From the IMG/VR virus record IMGVR_UViG_3300024301_000086, positions 1-25,093 of that record: 25,093 nucleotides of DNA; one strand, written 5' to 3'. The stretch comes from a virus. Below are positions 14,583-21,996 of the stretch, piece after piece. The notes beneath the pieces were generated by a model that had not been told where the DNA came from, ran no database searches, and saw nothing but the letters and a program-made list of their open reading frames with translations. The translations under genes were made by a program, and so were the position numbers. Within the stretch, counting starts at the first letter, position 1, and every line of letters starts with the position of its first letter.

Positions 14583-15947
14583 TTAAAATTCGATAATAAT
14601 TTTGACATCTTCAATCTGCGATATAGATCTATTAATAGGGTCACGACTTTCAACGAAAATAATTTGACCACTATTCGGAGTATACTCCGAATCTCCGATA
14701 GCACCACTAGCGACTAGTGTACCACTTCCACCAACCCCAGTCGATCCTGAGATCGCTTCTCCATCTACGAATGATTTAAATCCAGTTTTACTGTTCTGAT
14801 GAAATTTGACGAGGAGCGTATCAGTATCTATATCATCTATATATGCAACAGCGTCGGAAGTGGATCCTGTGATATAATCTCCGACCACCAAGTTTTCTGC
14901 CGACTGCAATTGCATTGTCCGCAGCGCACTGAACGTAGTTGCAGTATTGATATCAGTACCATTTGCAGCTAGTGGGTTTTTAATCAACCCAACTTGACGG
15001 AAGTTGTTGCCGACAATGAAGTCTGAATCGCCATCGTCATACTCGAAACGTGTAGTGACCGCAACATAGAAAGCGCCTAGTTCAGTAACTGGATCTGCAC
15101 CGTGAGCAACTCCTGGAGACATAATTGGATATCCTGTAGCACCTTCTCCACCTCCTCCAGTGATTGTCAACTCACCGAGAGTGTATCCTGTTCCATTATT
15201 GGTGATATTAATTGCAGTAACCACTCCACCGATAACAGTTGCAGTTGCAGTAGCACCAGTGCCATCTCCAACAATTTCCACCGTAGGGGCGCTAGTGTAA
15301 CCTGATCCACCAGAAGTTAAAATTGCATTATAAATTTTACCATTCAAACTGGCAGCGGAATCCACTTGATTATCATATGCAGTTTTATCAGTCGCTGGAA
15401 GATCATCATATCCACCCGCTGGTAGAACTACCGTCTTGATAGGCATATAGAAGTTAGTTAGAAAAGCTATACCTTCATTGATAGTTGGTACATGCATGAA
15501 TTTCCAAATATAACCATCACCAAGTGAGATTGGATTAAAATCTTGTCCAGTAGGTTTGACCAATGATGCGCCTGGGCCAGCCTTCAAACACTTGTAGATT
15601 TGATTTTCATCTGTGATTACATAAAACTGTTTAGTGTAGATGTCATCATCACGATCATTCCATCCGGTATATGAATTACCTGATGTCCAGTTATATCTGG
15701 GAACGACATGAGAAATTCCACTTGCGACCGTTTTCTTTGCAGCCATCATATTAACATATGTCTCAGCAATTTCTTTCTGAGTATCAAGCGGAGTTGGTGC
15801 TTCTGAATCGGTTAGGTCGGTAACTGAATCTGACCATGGATCAGATTTTCCAATGAAAACGTAGACGGAGTTATCTGTATCGACGATATCTCGTTTGAAG
15901 TTTTCCGCATTTACTATACGAAATCGGTGTGTTACAATTGCTGTCAT
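14583..15947 (-). CDS. 8: Baseplate wedge protein gp8
   Basis: This encodes 454 residues. The N-terminal half has the gp8 landmarks: Y-V-F-I-G-K-S-D-P-W near residue 29, R-Y-N-W-T-S-G-N-S-Y near 84, F-Y-V-I-T-D-E-N-Q-I-Y-K-C near 108 and Y-I-W-K-F-M near 146. T4 gp8 is 334 residues and forms a wedge dimer bound to gp7 and gp10. The extra length here is largely a Gly/Thr-rich insertion (residues about 201-275) made of two copies of a beta unit, each with G-x-G-Y-T. A ribosome-binding site AGAGG lies about 10 bases before the ATG. A TATAAATA octamer inside the end of the upstream gene, about 67 bases before this start, may give it its own late promoter. Confidence 0.85.
   Translation of the reverse strand: MTAIVTHRFRIVNAENFKRDIVDTDNSVYVFIGKSDPWSDSVTDLTDSEAPTPLDTQKEIAETYVNMMAAKKTVASGISHVVPRYNWTSGNSYTGWNDRDDDIYTKQFYVITDENQIYKCLKAGPGASLVKPTGQDFNPISLGDGYIWKFMHVPTINEGIAFLTNFYMPIKTVVLPAGGYDDLPATDKTAYDNQVDSAASLNGKIYNAILTSGGSGYTSAPTVEIVGDGTGATATATVIGGVVTAINITNNGTGYTLGELTITGGGGEGATGYPIMSPGVAHGADPVTELGAFYVAVTTRFEYDDGDSDFIVGNNFRQVGLIKNPLAANGTDINTATTFSALRTMQLQSAENLVVGDYITGSTSDAVAYIDDIDTDTLLVKFHQNSKTGFKSFVDGEAISGSTGVGGSGTLVASGAIGDSEYTPNSGQIIFVESRDPINRSISQIEDVKIIIEF
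15123..15329 (-). repeat. Two-copy beta-repeat insertion in gp8
   Basis: Residues 207-238 and 243-275 of gp8 are diverged copies of one unit: I-x-x-x-G-x-G-Y-T, then a hydrophobic strand, then a Gly-rich turn G-x-G-x-G-A-T. Such units are common in Gly-rich phage fibre and adhesin regions as I know them. T4 gp8 is about 120 residues shorter. Confidence 0.65.
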
Positions 15948-15960
15948 TTAAATTTACCTC

Positions 15961-16890
15961 TTACATCGATGATGTTGTGATAGAAACTGCTACGTTAACT
16001 CTATCTATTGTTTTATTTATACCCTCTTGGATAGTGAAATTCTTAAACGAATATAATGTAGTTTCATCATAAAATTTTAACAAGTCTGAGAACATCTGAC
16101 TACGTTTTGCGTAGAACCATTCTACTAAAGTAAGTACCAGTAATATATCGTAAGAAGCACGAGCAAAACTGACTCTGTTGCTCAGTGCGTACATCTGAAC
16201 CAACAATGGGAAATCTTCGTCTGAGACTAGACCTGGCTGAAAACCAGGCATTTTTGATTGTTGATCTAATGCCAACAAAAGCAAGAAGATCTCGCCGAAG
16301 AAAATAAATCCACTTGGATGAACAAGTTTATTATATACATCACGCCACTTCTCAACGTTGTTACCAGTGCGAATGACATATGAGAACTTTTGATAAAAGA
16401 ACGAGTCTTGCAATTTCTTTCTATCAGACAAGAATCCGTCATCGGTTAGATATGCCTGCGACTCCTCGCTCCATACACCCGCAGAAGGAATTAACATTTC
16501 ATTCTTAGGGTAGTAAATCTCTACGTTATCTTGGAGAAGAATCTTAAAAAATGTTTCAATAGATTCCGTTGATCCACGAATATTATAATATTCAACTAGG
16601 TTCTTATATAACTTCGTTCTATCTGTCTGAATGTCACGTGGGATGTTAGAAGCGATTTCTTTTTGAATTTGATATAGATAATGTTCAGACTGATCTATAT
16701 CTCTCTCTTCTAGAATATTATTAAGTTCATATGAAGGTTGAAACCCCTTGTTCATGAACTTATAGTAATCTTCCAACATCTCTATAAGTTTAGAAGAATT
16801 CTCACGTAACCCTTCGGGAAGAAGTGATTCTACTCTAATAGATTCTTTGGTCTTCCGTTTAGTACTAGCGGTAGCTTCAATTGATGCCAT
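15961..16890 (-). CDS. 7: Baseplate wedge protein, gp7-like
   Basis: This encodes 309 residues and lies between gp6 and gp8, the place of gp7 in T4. Residues 105-130 (V-E-Y-Y-N-I-R-G-S-T-E-S-I-E-T-F-F) and the later K-L-Q-D-S-F-F-Y-Q-K-F-S-Y and L-V-H-P-S-G-F-I-F-F-G-E match, as I recall them, the conserved core of proteins annotated as gp7 or as virion structural protein in marine T4-like phages. T4 gp7 is 1032 residues, so if equivalent this keeps only a fraction of it, about 30%. The C-terminal 90 residues are helical. It starts 2 bases after the gp6 stop. It is probably the clamp that joins gp6 dimers within a wedge. Wedge-protein identity is likely; naming it gp7 relies mainly on position. 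Confidence 0.62.
   Translation of the reverse strand: MASIEATASTKRKTKESIRVESLLPEGLRENSSKLIEMLEDYYKFMNKGFQPSYELNNILEERDIDQSEHYLYQIQKEIASNIPRDIQTDRTKLYKNLVEYYNIRGSTESIETFFKILLQDNVEIYYPKNEMLIPSAGVWSEESQAYLTDDGFLSDRKKLQDSFFYQKFSYVIRTGNNVEKWRDVYNKLVHPSGFIFFGEIFLLLLALDQQSKMPGFQPGLVSDEDFPLLVQMYALSNRVSFARASYDILLVLTLVEWFYAKRSQMFSDLLKFYDETTLYSFKNFTIQEGINKTIDRVNVAVSITTSSM
16014..16021 (-). promoter_or_regulatory. T4-type late promoter octamer upstream of gp8
   Basis: This reads TATAAATA on the minus strand inside the last codons of the gp7-like gene (G-I-N-K). Expected initiation is near 16008, about 60 bases before the gp8 ATG at 15947, a normal leader length. It would let gp8 and the giant wedge gene be transcribed separately from gp25-6-7. 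The motif is exact; use is inferred. Confidence 0.45.
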
Positions 16891-16892
16891 AA

Positions 16893-18734
16893 TTAGTGCC
16901 TAGAAGTAGTCTTATAGTTAACAGTACCAGCAGAACCAGATACTGCGATAGTATCGATTTCTCCATTAACAGTAACTTGCGTCATATCAACGGATAGTAG
17001 TTGATTGCGCTTTGGCGCCAAATCGTTCGAGTTAGGAATGAATGTCAATTGAATAGGGTCTGTGGTGTCTGGTCGGAAATTGTTAATAACTACTCGACCT
17101 TCAGTTGTATATATTCTTCCAGCATCTAATGAAACTGTTGTTCTAATACTATCCACGATCTTGTACATGTATATCCTACGATCAGTCGATCCGGTAATCT
17201 TAGTATCTGCGAAATAGTGTACGATACCATTTATCAAAAATGATGTCGATTCCATAACAGATTCATCTGAAGAAGTTGTGTAGATTGGAGAGGCGAATTC
17301 CAAGTCATAATTATTATTCATCGTATTAGATGGAGTGATGATCTTAAACATATACACTCTCATATATGAGTTAAGTATAGCAGGATCCGAAGCGTCGATG
17401 TTTCTTAGTAATTTTGAGAATCGGAATACGCCATCAAATTGTTTGAGTTCAGTATCGTTATAATCTGATACAACACTAGAAACAAGAGACTGTAGTTCAG
17501 CCTTCTTCCGGTCGGTTAGGTTAGGATTATACTTAAAGAATGTTTCCAACTTGATGTAGGTATATTCAGGGTCTACCATAAATGGAGTAATTGATACGAC
17601 GTTCTTTTGCTTCAGAATATTCTCTACGATGAATGACTTCTCTGCAGTAGTCAAAGTCTCAGCACTCTTAGGTTTAATTGCAATGAACACTTTACCATAG
17701 TCTGGCGGATTTGCATCTTCACCACCCCATACGGAGATAGCATCAATATCACCATATTCTTTAACGATAATGGCACGATAATCATCGGCAGTCACCGCTC
17801 GGTTCTGTGTGATATAACTCAATGGAGAATTGAATCGAATAGATTCTATATTCTCACGAACAGATCCGCCGGCCGAAGCACTAACAGTCACGACGGTAAT
17901 ATCAGAATTACCTTCTATCTCTGACACAATATCAAATGTGCGAGCGCCATTGGCGTCCTCAGCAGAGGTATATACATATTCCAACTCTACAATATTATCA
18001 GATCTTGGTTTAGCTCCAATGATTCCGTCGCCGAAATATATTTCATATTTTGCAGCACTATTCTCTTGATAGAAATATACTTTAGTGTCACCACCAACAC
18101 TAGTTAGCGTAGTGAATGGGGTGTATATGTCATACTGTGTAGAATTGTCGTTAGCTTTAATACGAACTCGCATTGTACTCAGGTCGATGTCTTCATCAGG
18201 AATCTCAAACTTCTGATTCGGTATGTATTCGTCGATGCGATAGGTCATCGTTTTTAGAGTTCCTTGTTTAACAGGAACATTCTCAAAGAAGAATCTATTG
18301 TTAGCAGAGTCATATAATACGGTTATGGATTCTACAACAACAAATCCATATTCTTCACCGTCGATTACAGAAATTAACTTAGTGCCTCGTGGAAGAGTTA
18401 TACTAGGTGGGATTGGCGTTCCAATTGGGTTATTTACCGTGATGTTAACGTATGCGGTCGCAGCGGATGCTGAGCGAGGAGTATATCCCAATAATTTAGC
18501 ATGAGATACTACATTACCACGGATTTGAGCTGAATCTAGAAATGCTTCATTCAATGCGAAGTGCGCTGCCATTGCATTGTAGTGAGTGTTGTATGCCAAG
18601 ATGTCCAGTAGGATAGACATACCAGACCCCTCAAAGTCGTAGTCGTTATATTTACCTTGAGCTCTAAGATAGTTCTTGATATTATCTTTGATTTGATCAA
18701 AGTCTAATTCTGTGACGTTTAAGTTAACTGCCAT
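16893..18734 (-). CDS. 6: Baseplate wedge protein gp6
   Basis: This encodes 613 residues (T4 gp6: 660). The N-terminus L-D-F-D-Q-I-K-x-N-I-K-N-Y-L, then D-Y-D-F-E-G-S-G-M-S-I-L-L-D-I-L-A-Y-N-T-H-Y-N, then L-L-G-Y-T-P-R-S-A, is diagnostic for gp6 and is shared with the Mu gp47/gpJ baseplate family. The middle carries Y-F-G-D-G-I-I-G, and residues near 320 read I-T-Q-N-R-A-V-T-A-D-D-Y, both standard family landmarks. gp6 dimers form the inner iris ring that opens during contraction. The ATG shares one base with the gp25 stop (TAATG), and AGAGAG lies upstream. Confidence 0.93.
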   Translation of the reverse strand: MAVNLNVTELDFDQIKDNIKNYLRAQGKYNDYDFEGSGMSILLDILAYNTHYNAMAAHFALNEAFLDSAQIRGNVVSHAKLLGYTPRSASAATAYVNITVNNPIGTPIPPSITLPRGTKLISVIDGEEYGFVVVESITVLYDSANNRFFFENVPVKQGTLKTMTYRIDEYIPNQKFEIPDEDIDLSTMRVRIKANDNSTQYDIYTPFTTLTSVGGDTKVYFYQENSAAKYEIYFGDGIIGAKPRSDNIVELEYVYTSAEDANGARTFDIVSEIEGNSDITVVTVSASAGGSVRENIESIRFNSPLSYITQNRAVTADDYRAIIVKEYGDIDAISVWGGEDANPPDYGKVFIAIKPKSAETLTTAEKSFIVENILKQKNVVSITPFMVDPEYTYIKLETFFKYNPNLTDRKKAELQSLVSSVVSDYNDTELKQFDGVFRFSKLLRNIDASDPAILNSYMRVYMFKIITPSNTMNNNYDLEFASPIYTTSSDESVMESTSFLINGIVHYFADTKITGSTDRRIYMYKIVDSIRTTVSLDAGRIYTTEGRVVINNFRPDTTDPIQLTFIPNSNDLAPKRNQLLSVDMTQVTVNGEIDTIAVSGSAGTVNYKTTSRH

Positions 18735-19177
18735 TATCGGATTCTCTCTAAATATAATTGTACTTCTGATTCAGTATCAACAGTAACAATGTTAAACGTT
18801 ATCGTTACATAGTAAGCATTATTATCAGAATCATCTTGAACTTCTACCTTGATGTCGCTTACTCTAGGTTCATATTTGGAAACAACGTTCCTGATGTACG
18901 ACTTAAGCATAAACATAGTATCAGGAGTAGCATTTTCAAATAACAAGTTGTTTACCCCAGAACTCAATTCTGGTTGAAATGGTCTTTCATATTTCCCAGT
19001 CATAACCAAATTCTTCACAGCATTTTTAACCGCTGCAATATCCGTAAGAGGAATAATATCCTTCTTGTTTGGATGTGGCGTCAACGATAGGTCTAGATCA
19101 GAATATTGCTTACCTCTTGAAACAAGTGCTGTTCTCTGCCCCGATACGTTGTAGTCTGATAGGTTTTCTGTACTCAT
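18734..19177 (-). CDS. 25: Baseplate wedge protein gp25 (lysozyme-like fold, TssE family)
   Basis: This encodes 147 residues (T4 gp25: 132). The N-terminal part Y-S-D-L-D-L-S-L-T-P-H-P is the usual gp25 opening, and the E-P-R motif that docks onto the sheath/gp53 region is at residues 103-105. The family is conserved from phages to type VI secretion (TssE) and nucleates sheath assembly. This is the first gene after the 83-base gap. A TATAAATA octamer ends only 5 bases before the ATG, and a sigma70-like promoter lies further upstream. The ribosome-binding site is weak (only AAGA-like purines); no alternative Met lies before the conserved block. Confidence 0.93.
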   Translation of the reverse strand: MSTENLSDYNVSGQRTALVSRGKQYSDLDLSLTPHPNKKDIIPLTDIAAVKNAVKNLVMTGKYERPFQPELSSGVNNLLFENATPDTMFMLKSYIRNVVSKYEPRVSDIKVEVQDDSDNNAYYVTITFNIVTVDTESEVQLYLERIR

Positions 19178-19182
19178 GTTAT

Positions 19183-19190
19183 TATTTATA
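19183..19190 (-). promoter_or_regulatory. T4-type late promoter octamer next to gp25
   Basis: This reads TATAAATA on the minus strand, the exact T4 late-promoter core recognised by gp55-type sigma factors. The distance to the gp25 ATG (19177) is unusually short: with initiation about 6 bases downstream of the octamer, the transcript would begin at or near the A of the ATG. It could drive leaderless gp25 mRNA, or the octamer may act only on an upstream-initiated transcript. The motif match is certain; its activity is inferred. Confidence 0.5.
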
Positions 19191-19228
19191 TCTTATATCG
19201 TGGCTACTACCCTGCTGGGGCAATGAAT

Positions 19229-19257
19229 ATTATACACTATTTTTATGCTTTTGACAA
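19229..19257 (-). promoter_or_regulatory. Sigma70-like promoter upstream of gp25
   Basis: On the minus strand, TTGTCA (19257-19252) is followed after exactly 17 bases by TATAAT (19234-19229). The -10 is perfect, the -35 matches five of six, and the spacing is optimal. It occupies the only long gap of the baseplate block, starting right after the PAAR stop and pointing at gp25. Predicted initiation is near 19222, giving a leader of about 45 bases. Activity is inferred. Confidence 0.6.
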
Positions 19258-19260
19258 GCA

Positions 19261-19581
19261 CTAATTAACGAATACGTTAGACGAACCACTTGTGATGACA
19301 TTAGAATCGTCTCCTTCGTAGTCGTCACCAAGTCTACCCATCCCCATCCCATTCACAAATACATTAGGCGAATACGTTGACAGTCCAGGCGATTCGTCAA
19401 CACAACCAGTCATCAGGTGAGATGCCACTGCGTCACCTTGTCGCACAGAACCAAAGTTGTTCACAAAAACATTAGGTGAACAAGCATCGGTTTTCGTTGT
19501 TGAAGGAAATGCGCAATCAACTCCAGATCCAGTATCTGAATCTACCGTATCCTTTCCACTACCCCTTGCTGCTTCTGGCAT
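19261..19581 (-). CDS. 5.4: PAAR-type spike tip protein (gp5.4-like)
   Basis: This encodes 106 residues. Three copies of S-P/S-N-V-F-V-N occur at residues 35-41, 71-77 and 100-106, the first two continuing into a shared 16-residue unit ending in R-x-G-D. His55, Cys22, Cys34 and Cys60 are candidate zinc ligands at the sharp tip. T4 gp5.4 is 97 residues and caps the gp5 needle; PAAR proteins do the same for VgrG in type VI secretion. It follows gp5 after 2 bases, exactly as in T4 (5, 5.4). The third repeat ends at the C-terminus and is cut short. The ribosome-binding site is weak. Confidence 0.85.
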   Translation of the reverse strand: MPEAARGSGKDTVDSDTGSGVDCAFPSTTKTDACSPNVFVNNFGSVRQGDAVASHLMTGCVDESPGLSTYSPNVFVNGMGMGRLGDDYEGDDSNVITSGSSNVFVN

Positions 19582-19583
19582 AA

Positions 19584-21992
19584 TTATACACTACCATTTT
19601 GTAACAAGTCATACTCTTCTTTCGCTTTAATATATGCGTCATTCAATACATACCACTTATTAGATCCAGGAGTTTCTTGATCAACTGCTATTCTAGCATC
19701 TAACATTCTTCCGTATGCATCACCAATAGCCTGCTTGTCCGTCGATGGAGCGACCACTGGAGTAGCAGTAGTAGCTGTTGTAGTAGTAGTCGTCGTCGTT
19801 GCAACAGGAGCACTTACCGCCGTTTCCTTGGTAGATGTGGTAGTATCCACCGGAGGTAATCCGAGTCTCTCACGAATTACAGGATCATCTCCGGTATATG
19901 GAGCGGCATTAGGATCTTGTAAACTGACGACTCCTTTATTGATTTTAGCACCTAGATCTTTAAGATTACTCAAGTTGGTGTCTTTGCCAAGCGATTCTAA
20001 ACCACCCATGAATGGTGATGACTGGAATATATTGGATGTATTGAGTTCTTTTAGAAGATCGTCCATACCACTACCAAATTTCTTTTTAATTGCTGGTGGA
20101 ATCTTGTCGTTCTTTTCTAGTTCTACCTTCGCTTCAGCGATCTTATCTGGAAGTTCCTCTTTCGCCTTCTCAGTAGCAGTTTCAACAGTTTCAATTCGAA
20201 CTGGAGTAGGTGATACCGCTTTGGTGTCATAAATGACTGGTGCAGTTTCTTCTGCTGGTCTAGGAACTTCTCCAGAAATTTGAGAAGGATTGTTAGGTTC
20301 GAACCCTTCCAACTCTTCCATAGCTGCTAAACAGTCACGGAGTTCTCTGGCGAAACGTTTCTTGACTCCAGCTTTAACTGCCGGAGTACTTCTCTTAAAC
20401 CATTTATCGACGTTACTGCGTTCTTCATATAGCGTTTTTATCAATGGTGCCTCTGGCCAGTCTTGTTTACCCTTCAATACGTTTATCAAAGAAGTGGATG
20501 GCCCATGTTGAACTGCAATAGACCATACTGCGTTTTGAATTCCTACGGTATATTTACCCGAATTAATATCAATTCCAGTTCTACTCTTTATAACCTTAGC
20601 GCAGATATCATAATGAGTAGCTTGAATAAATGCATGTTGAGCATTTTTAAAATCCGGATCATACTCGGCTAACTGTACCCAAGTCTGAGCGAATTTATTG
20701 GTTTGCATTTCTGCTTTAGAATTGGTGTTCGGATCACCGGCAGCTGTCAATTTAGTGTATATATTATTATATCCACGCAGTTTACAGAACTTCAAGAAGT
20801 TCTTCATCGTTCCTGTTTTAGTTGCGATCTGATACGCTCCGTAAGACGCACCTCCAGTAGTATCCCATCCCAATGCTCCGGGTTTACCATTAGATTCATA
20901 CTTCTCACTCACATAACCCAACTCTTTTCTACATTGATACGGTGACGGAGGAATTTCATCCTGAGAAAGTTTTGTCGCAAATTCTGTTGCAGCACCAACG
21001 TATTCGCCTCCAGGCGCTGCACCAGCAGTTCCGCCTCCTCCAGGAGATGCAAACACAGGATCTCCATAGACGAATGTAGTTAAATCTAATTCTTCTATAG
21101 TTTCTGGTTCGTAATTTAAATCGATTCTTCCATCTGGAGATGAGTTGATCTTGACATTATATCCAGTGATACTAATGTCACCAACCGCTTCAATTGCAAG
21201 GTCTTTTCCCGCAGTTAATTTAATATTCTTATCGCAAGATATATCGGTATCTCCTGCGACTGATGCATAGAGATTTCCACCAACTACGACGTTCACATCT
21301 TTCTCTACAAATAAATTCCATCCAACTGCAGATTCCCATTTACTCGCAAGACTTCGAATGCGAATATCTCCGTTTCTATGTAACTCTATAAATGATCCGC
21401 TCTTATGTTCGATGTTGATGCGTTCCATTCCAATGGTGTCATCAAACTCAAGAATGTGTCCAGACTCGGATTCATATGCATGATTGCGTGGATACTCTGC
21501 GGAGAAGACATCATCGGGTTCTTTAATTGATGCCATCCCACCTTCTGCTTGAATACTTCTTCTAGGAGTAGTGTTGATTGAACGTGCTCTTTTATTTACA
21601 TCTGGTTCTCCAGTGTATCTTGGATATGTACCGTTCGGATCATTAAAACCTTTAGTTGCATTAGCTGGAGCGATTGGAGTACCTTGAACAGATCCCATCA
21701 CAATAGGATCTTGTGCTGATGAACCATCTCTGAAGAATCCAACTACCCACGATCCTTCAACTAAACCATGATGAGATGCTCCCACTCCGGATACACCTGA
21801 TGCAGTTGATGGCATCATTACTGTAGCCCATGGAAGATCCGTAGTTTTAATTAATCCACGTGATTCTGTATGAAATCCAAAGCAGCGTACACGTACCCGC
21901 CCCATCTTTTCCGGATCTTCTCTATCTTCAACGACTCCCATGAACCAAGTGAAGTTTCCACCGATGTATTGATCTGCTGTAAATGCTGACAT
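19584..21992 (-). CDS. 5: Baseplate hub spike gp5 with peptidoglycan-hydrolase-like domain
   Basis: This encodes 802 residues (T4 gp5: 575). Residues 1-105 are the OB-fold domain (W-F-M-G-V-V-E-D-R-E-D-P-x-x-x-G-R-V-R-V-R). Residues 170-290 form the VgrG-like beta section (D-I-S-C-D-K-N-I-K-L-T-A-G-K-D-L). A Gly-rich linker at 317-329 leads to a lytic-enzyme-like domain at about 355-560, with E363/E366 in V-S-E-K-Y-E-S-N-G, D377, and G-G-A-S-Y-G-A-Y-Q-I-A at 380-390. The tail (about 560-802) is Pro/Thr/Lys-rich with a run of Thr near 735. It probably pierces the envelope and cuts peptidoglycan during injection. In T4 the lysozyme lies between the OB fold and the needle; here it lies after the beta section. 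It starts 4 bases after the hub gene. Confidence 0.88.
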   Translation of the reverse strand: MSAFTADQYIGGNFTWFMGVVEDREDPEKMGRVRVRCFGFHTESRGLIKTTDLPWATVMMPSTASGVSGVGASHHGLVEGSWVVGFFRDGSSAQDPIVMGSVQGTPIAPANATKGFNDPNGTYPRYTGEPDVNKRARSINTTPRRSIQAEGGMASIKEPDDVFSAEYPRNHAYESESGHILEFDDTIGMERINIEHKSGSFIELHRNGDIRIRSLASKWESAVGWNLFVEKDVNVVVGGNLYASVAGDTDISCDKNIKLTAGKDLAIEAVGDISITGYNVKINSSPDGRIDLNYEPETIEELDLTTFVYGDPVFASPGGGGTAGAAPGGEYVGAATEFATKLSQDEIPPSPYQCRKELGYVSEKYESNGKPGALGWDTTGGASYGAYQIATKTGTMKNFLKFCKLRGYNNIYTKLTAAGDPNTNSKAEMQTNKFAQTWVQLAEYDPDFKNAQHAFIQATHYDICAKVIKSRTGIDINSGKYTVGIQNAVWSIAVQHGPSTSLINVLKGKQDWPEAPLIKTLYEERSNVDKWFKRSTPAVKAGVKKRFARELRDCLAAMEELEGFEPNNPSQISGEVPRPAEETAPVIYDTKAVSPTPVRIETVETATEKAKEELPDKIAEAKVELEKNDKIPPAIKKKFGSGMDDLLKELNTSNIFQSSPFMGGLESLGKDTNLSNLKDLGAKINKGVVSLQDPNAAPYTGDDPVIRERLGLPPVDTTTSTKETAVSAPVATTTTTTTTATTATPVVAPSTDKQAIGDAYGRMLDARIAVDQETPGSNKWYVLNDAYIKAKEEYDLLQNGSV

Positions 21993-21996
21993 AATA

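Noticed and set aside
19251-19256. TTGACA on the plus strand as a rightward -35 box
   Set aside because: No TATAAT-like sequence lies 16-18 bases downstream and no plus-strand gene follows.
19735-20232. Plus-strand open frame of 165 codons with a long Val run
   Set aside because: The Val run is the reverse of the Thr tract in gp5, and the frame lies wholly antisense to a clear gp5.
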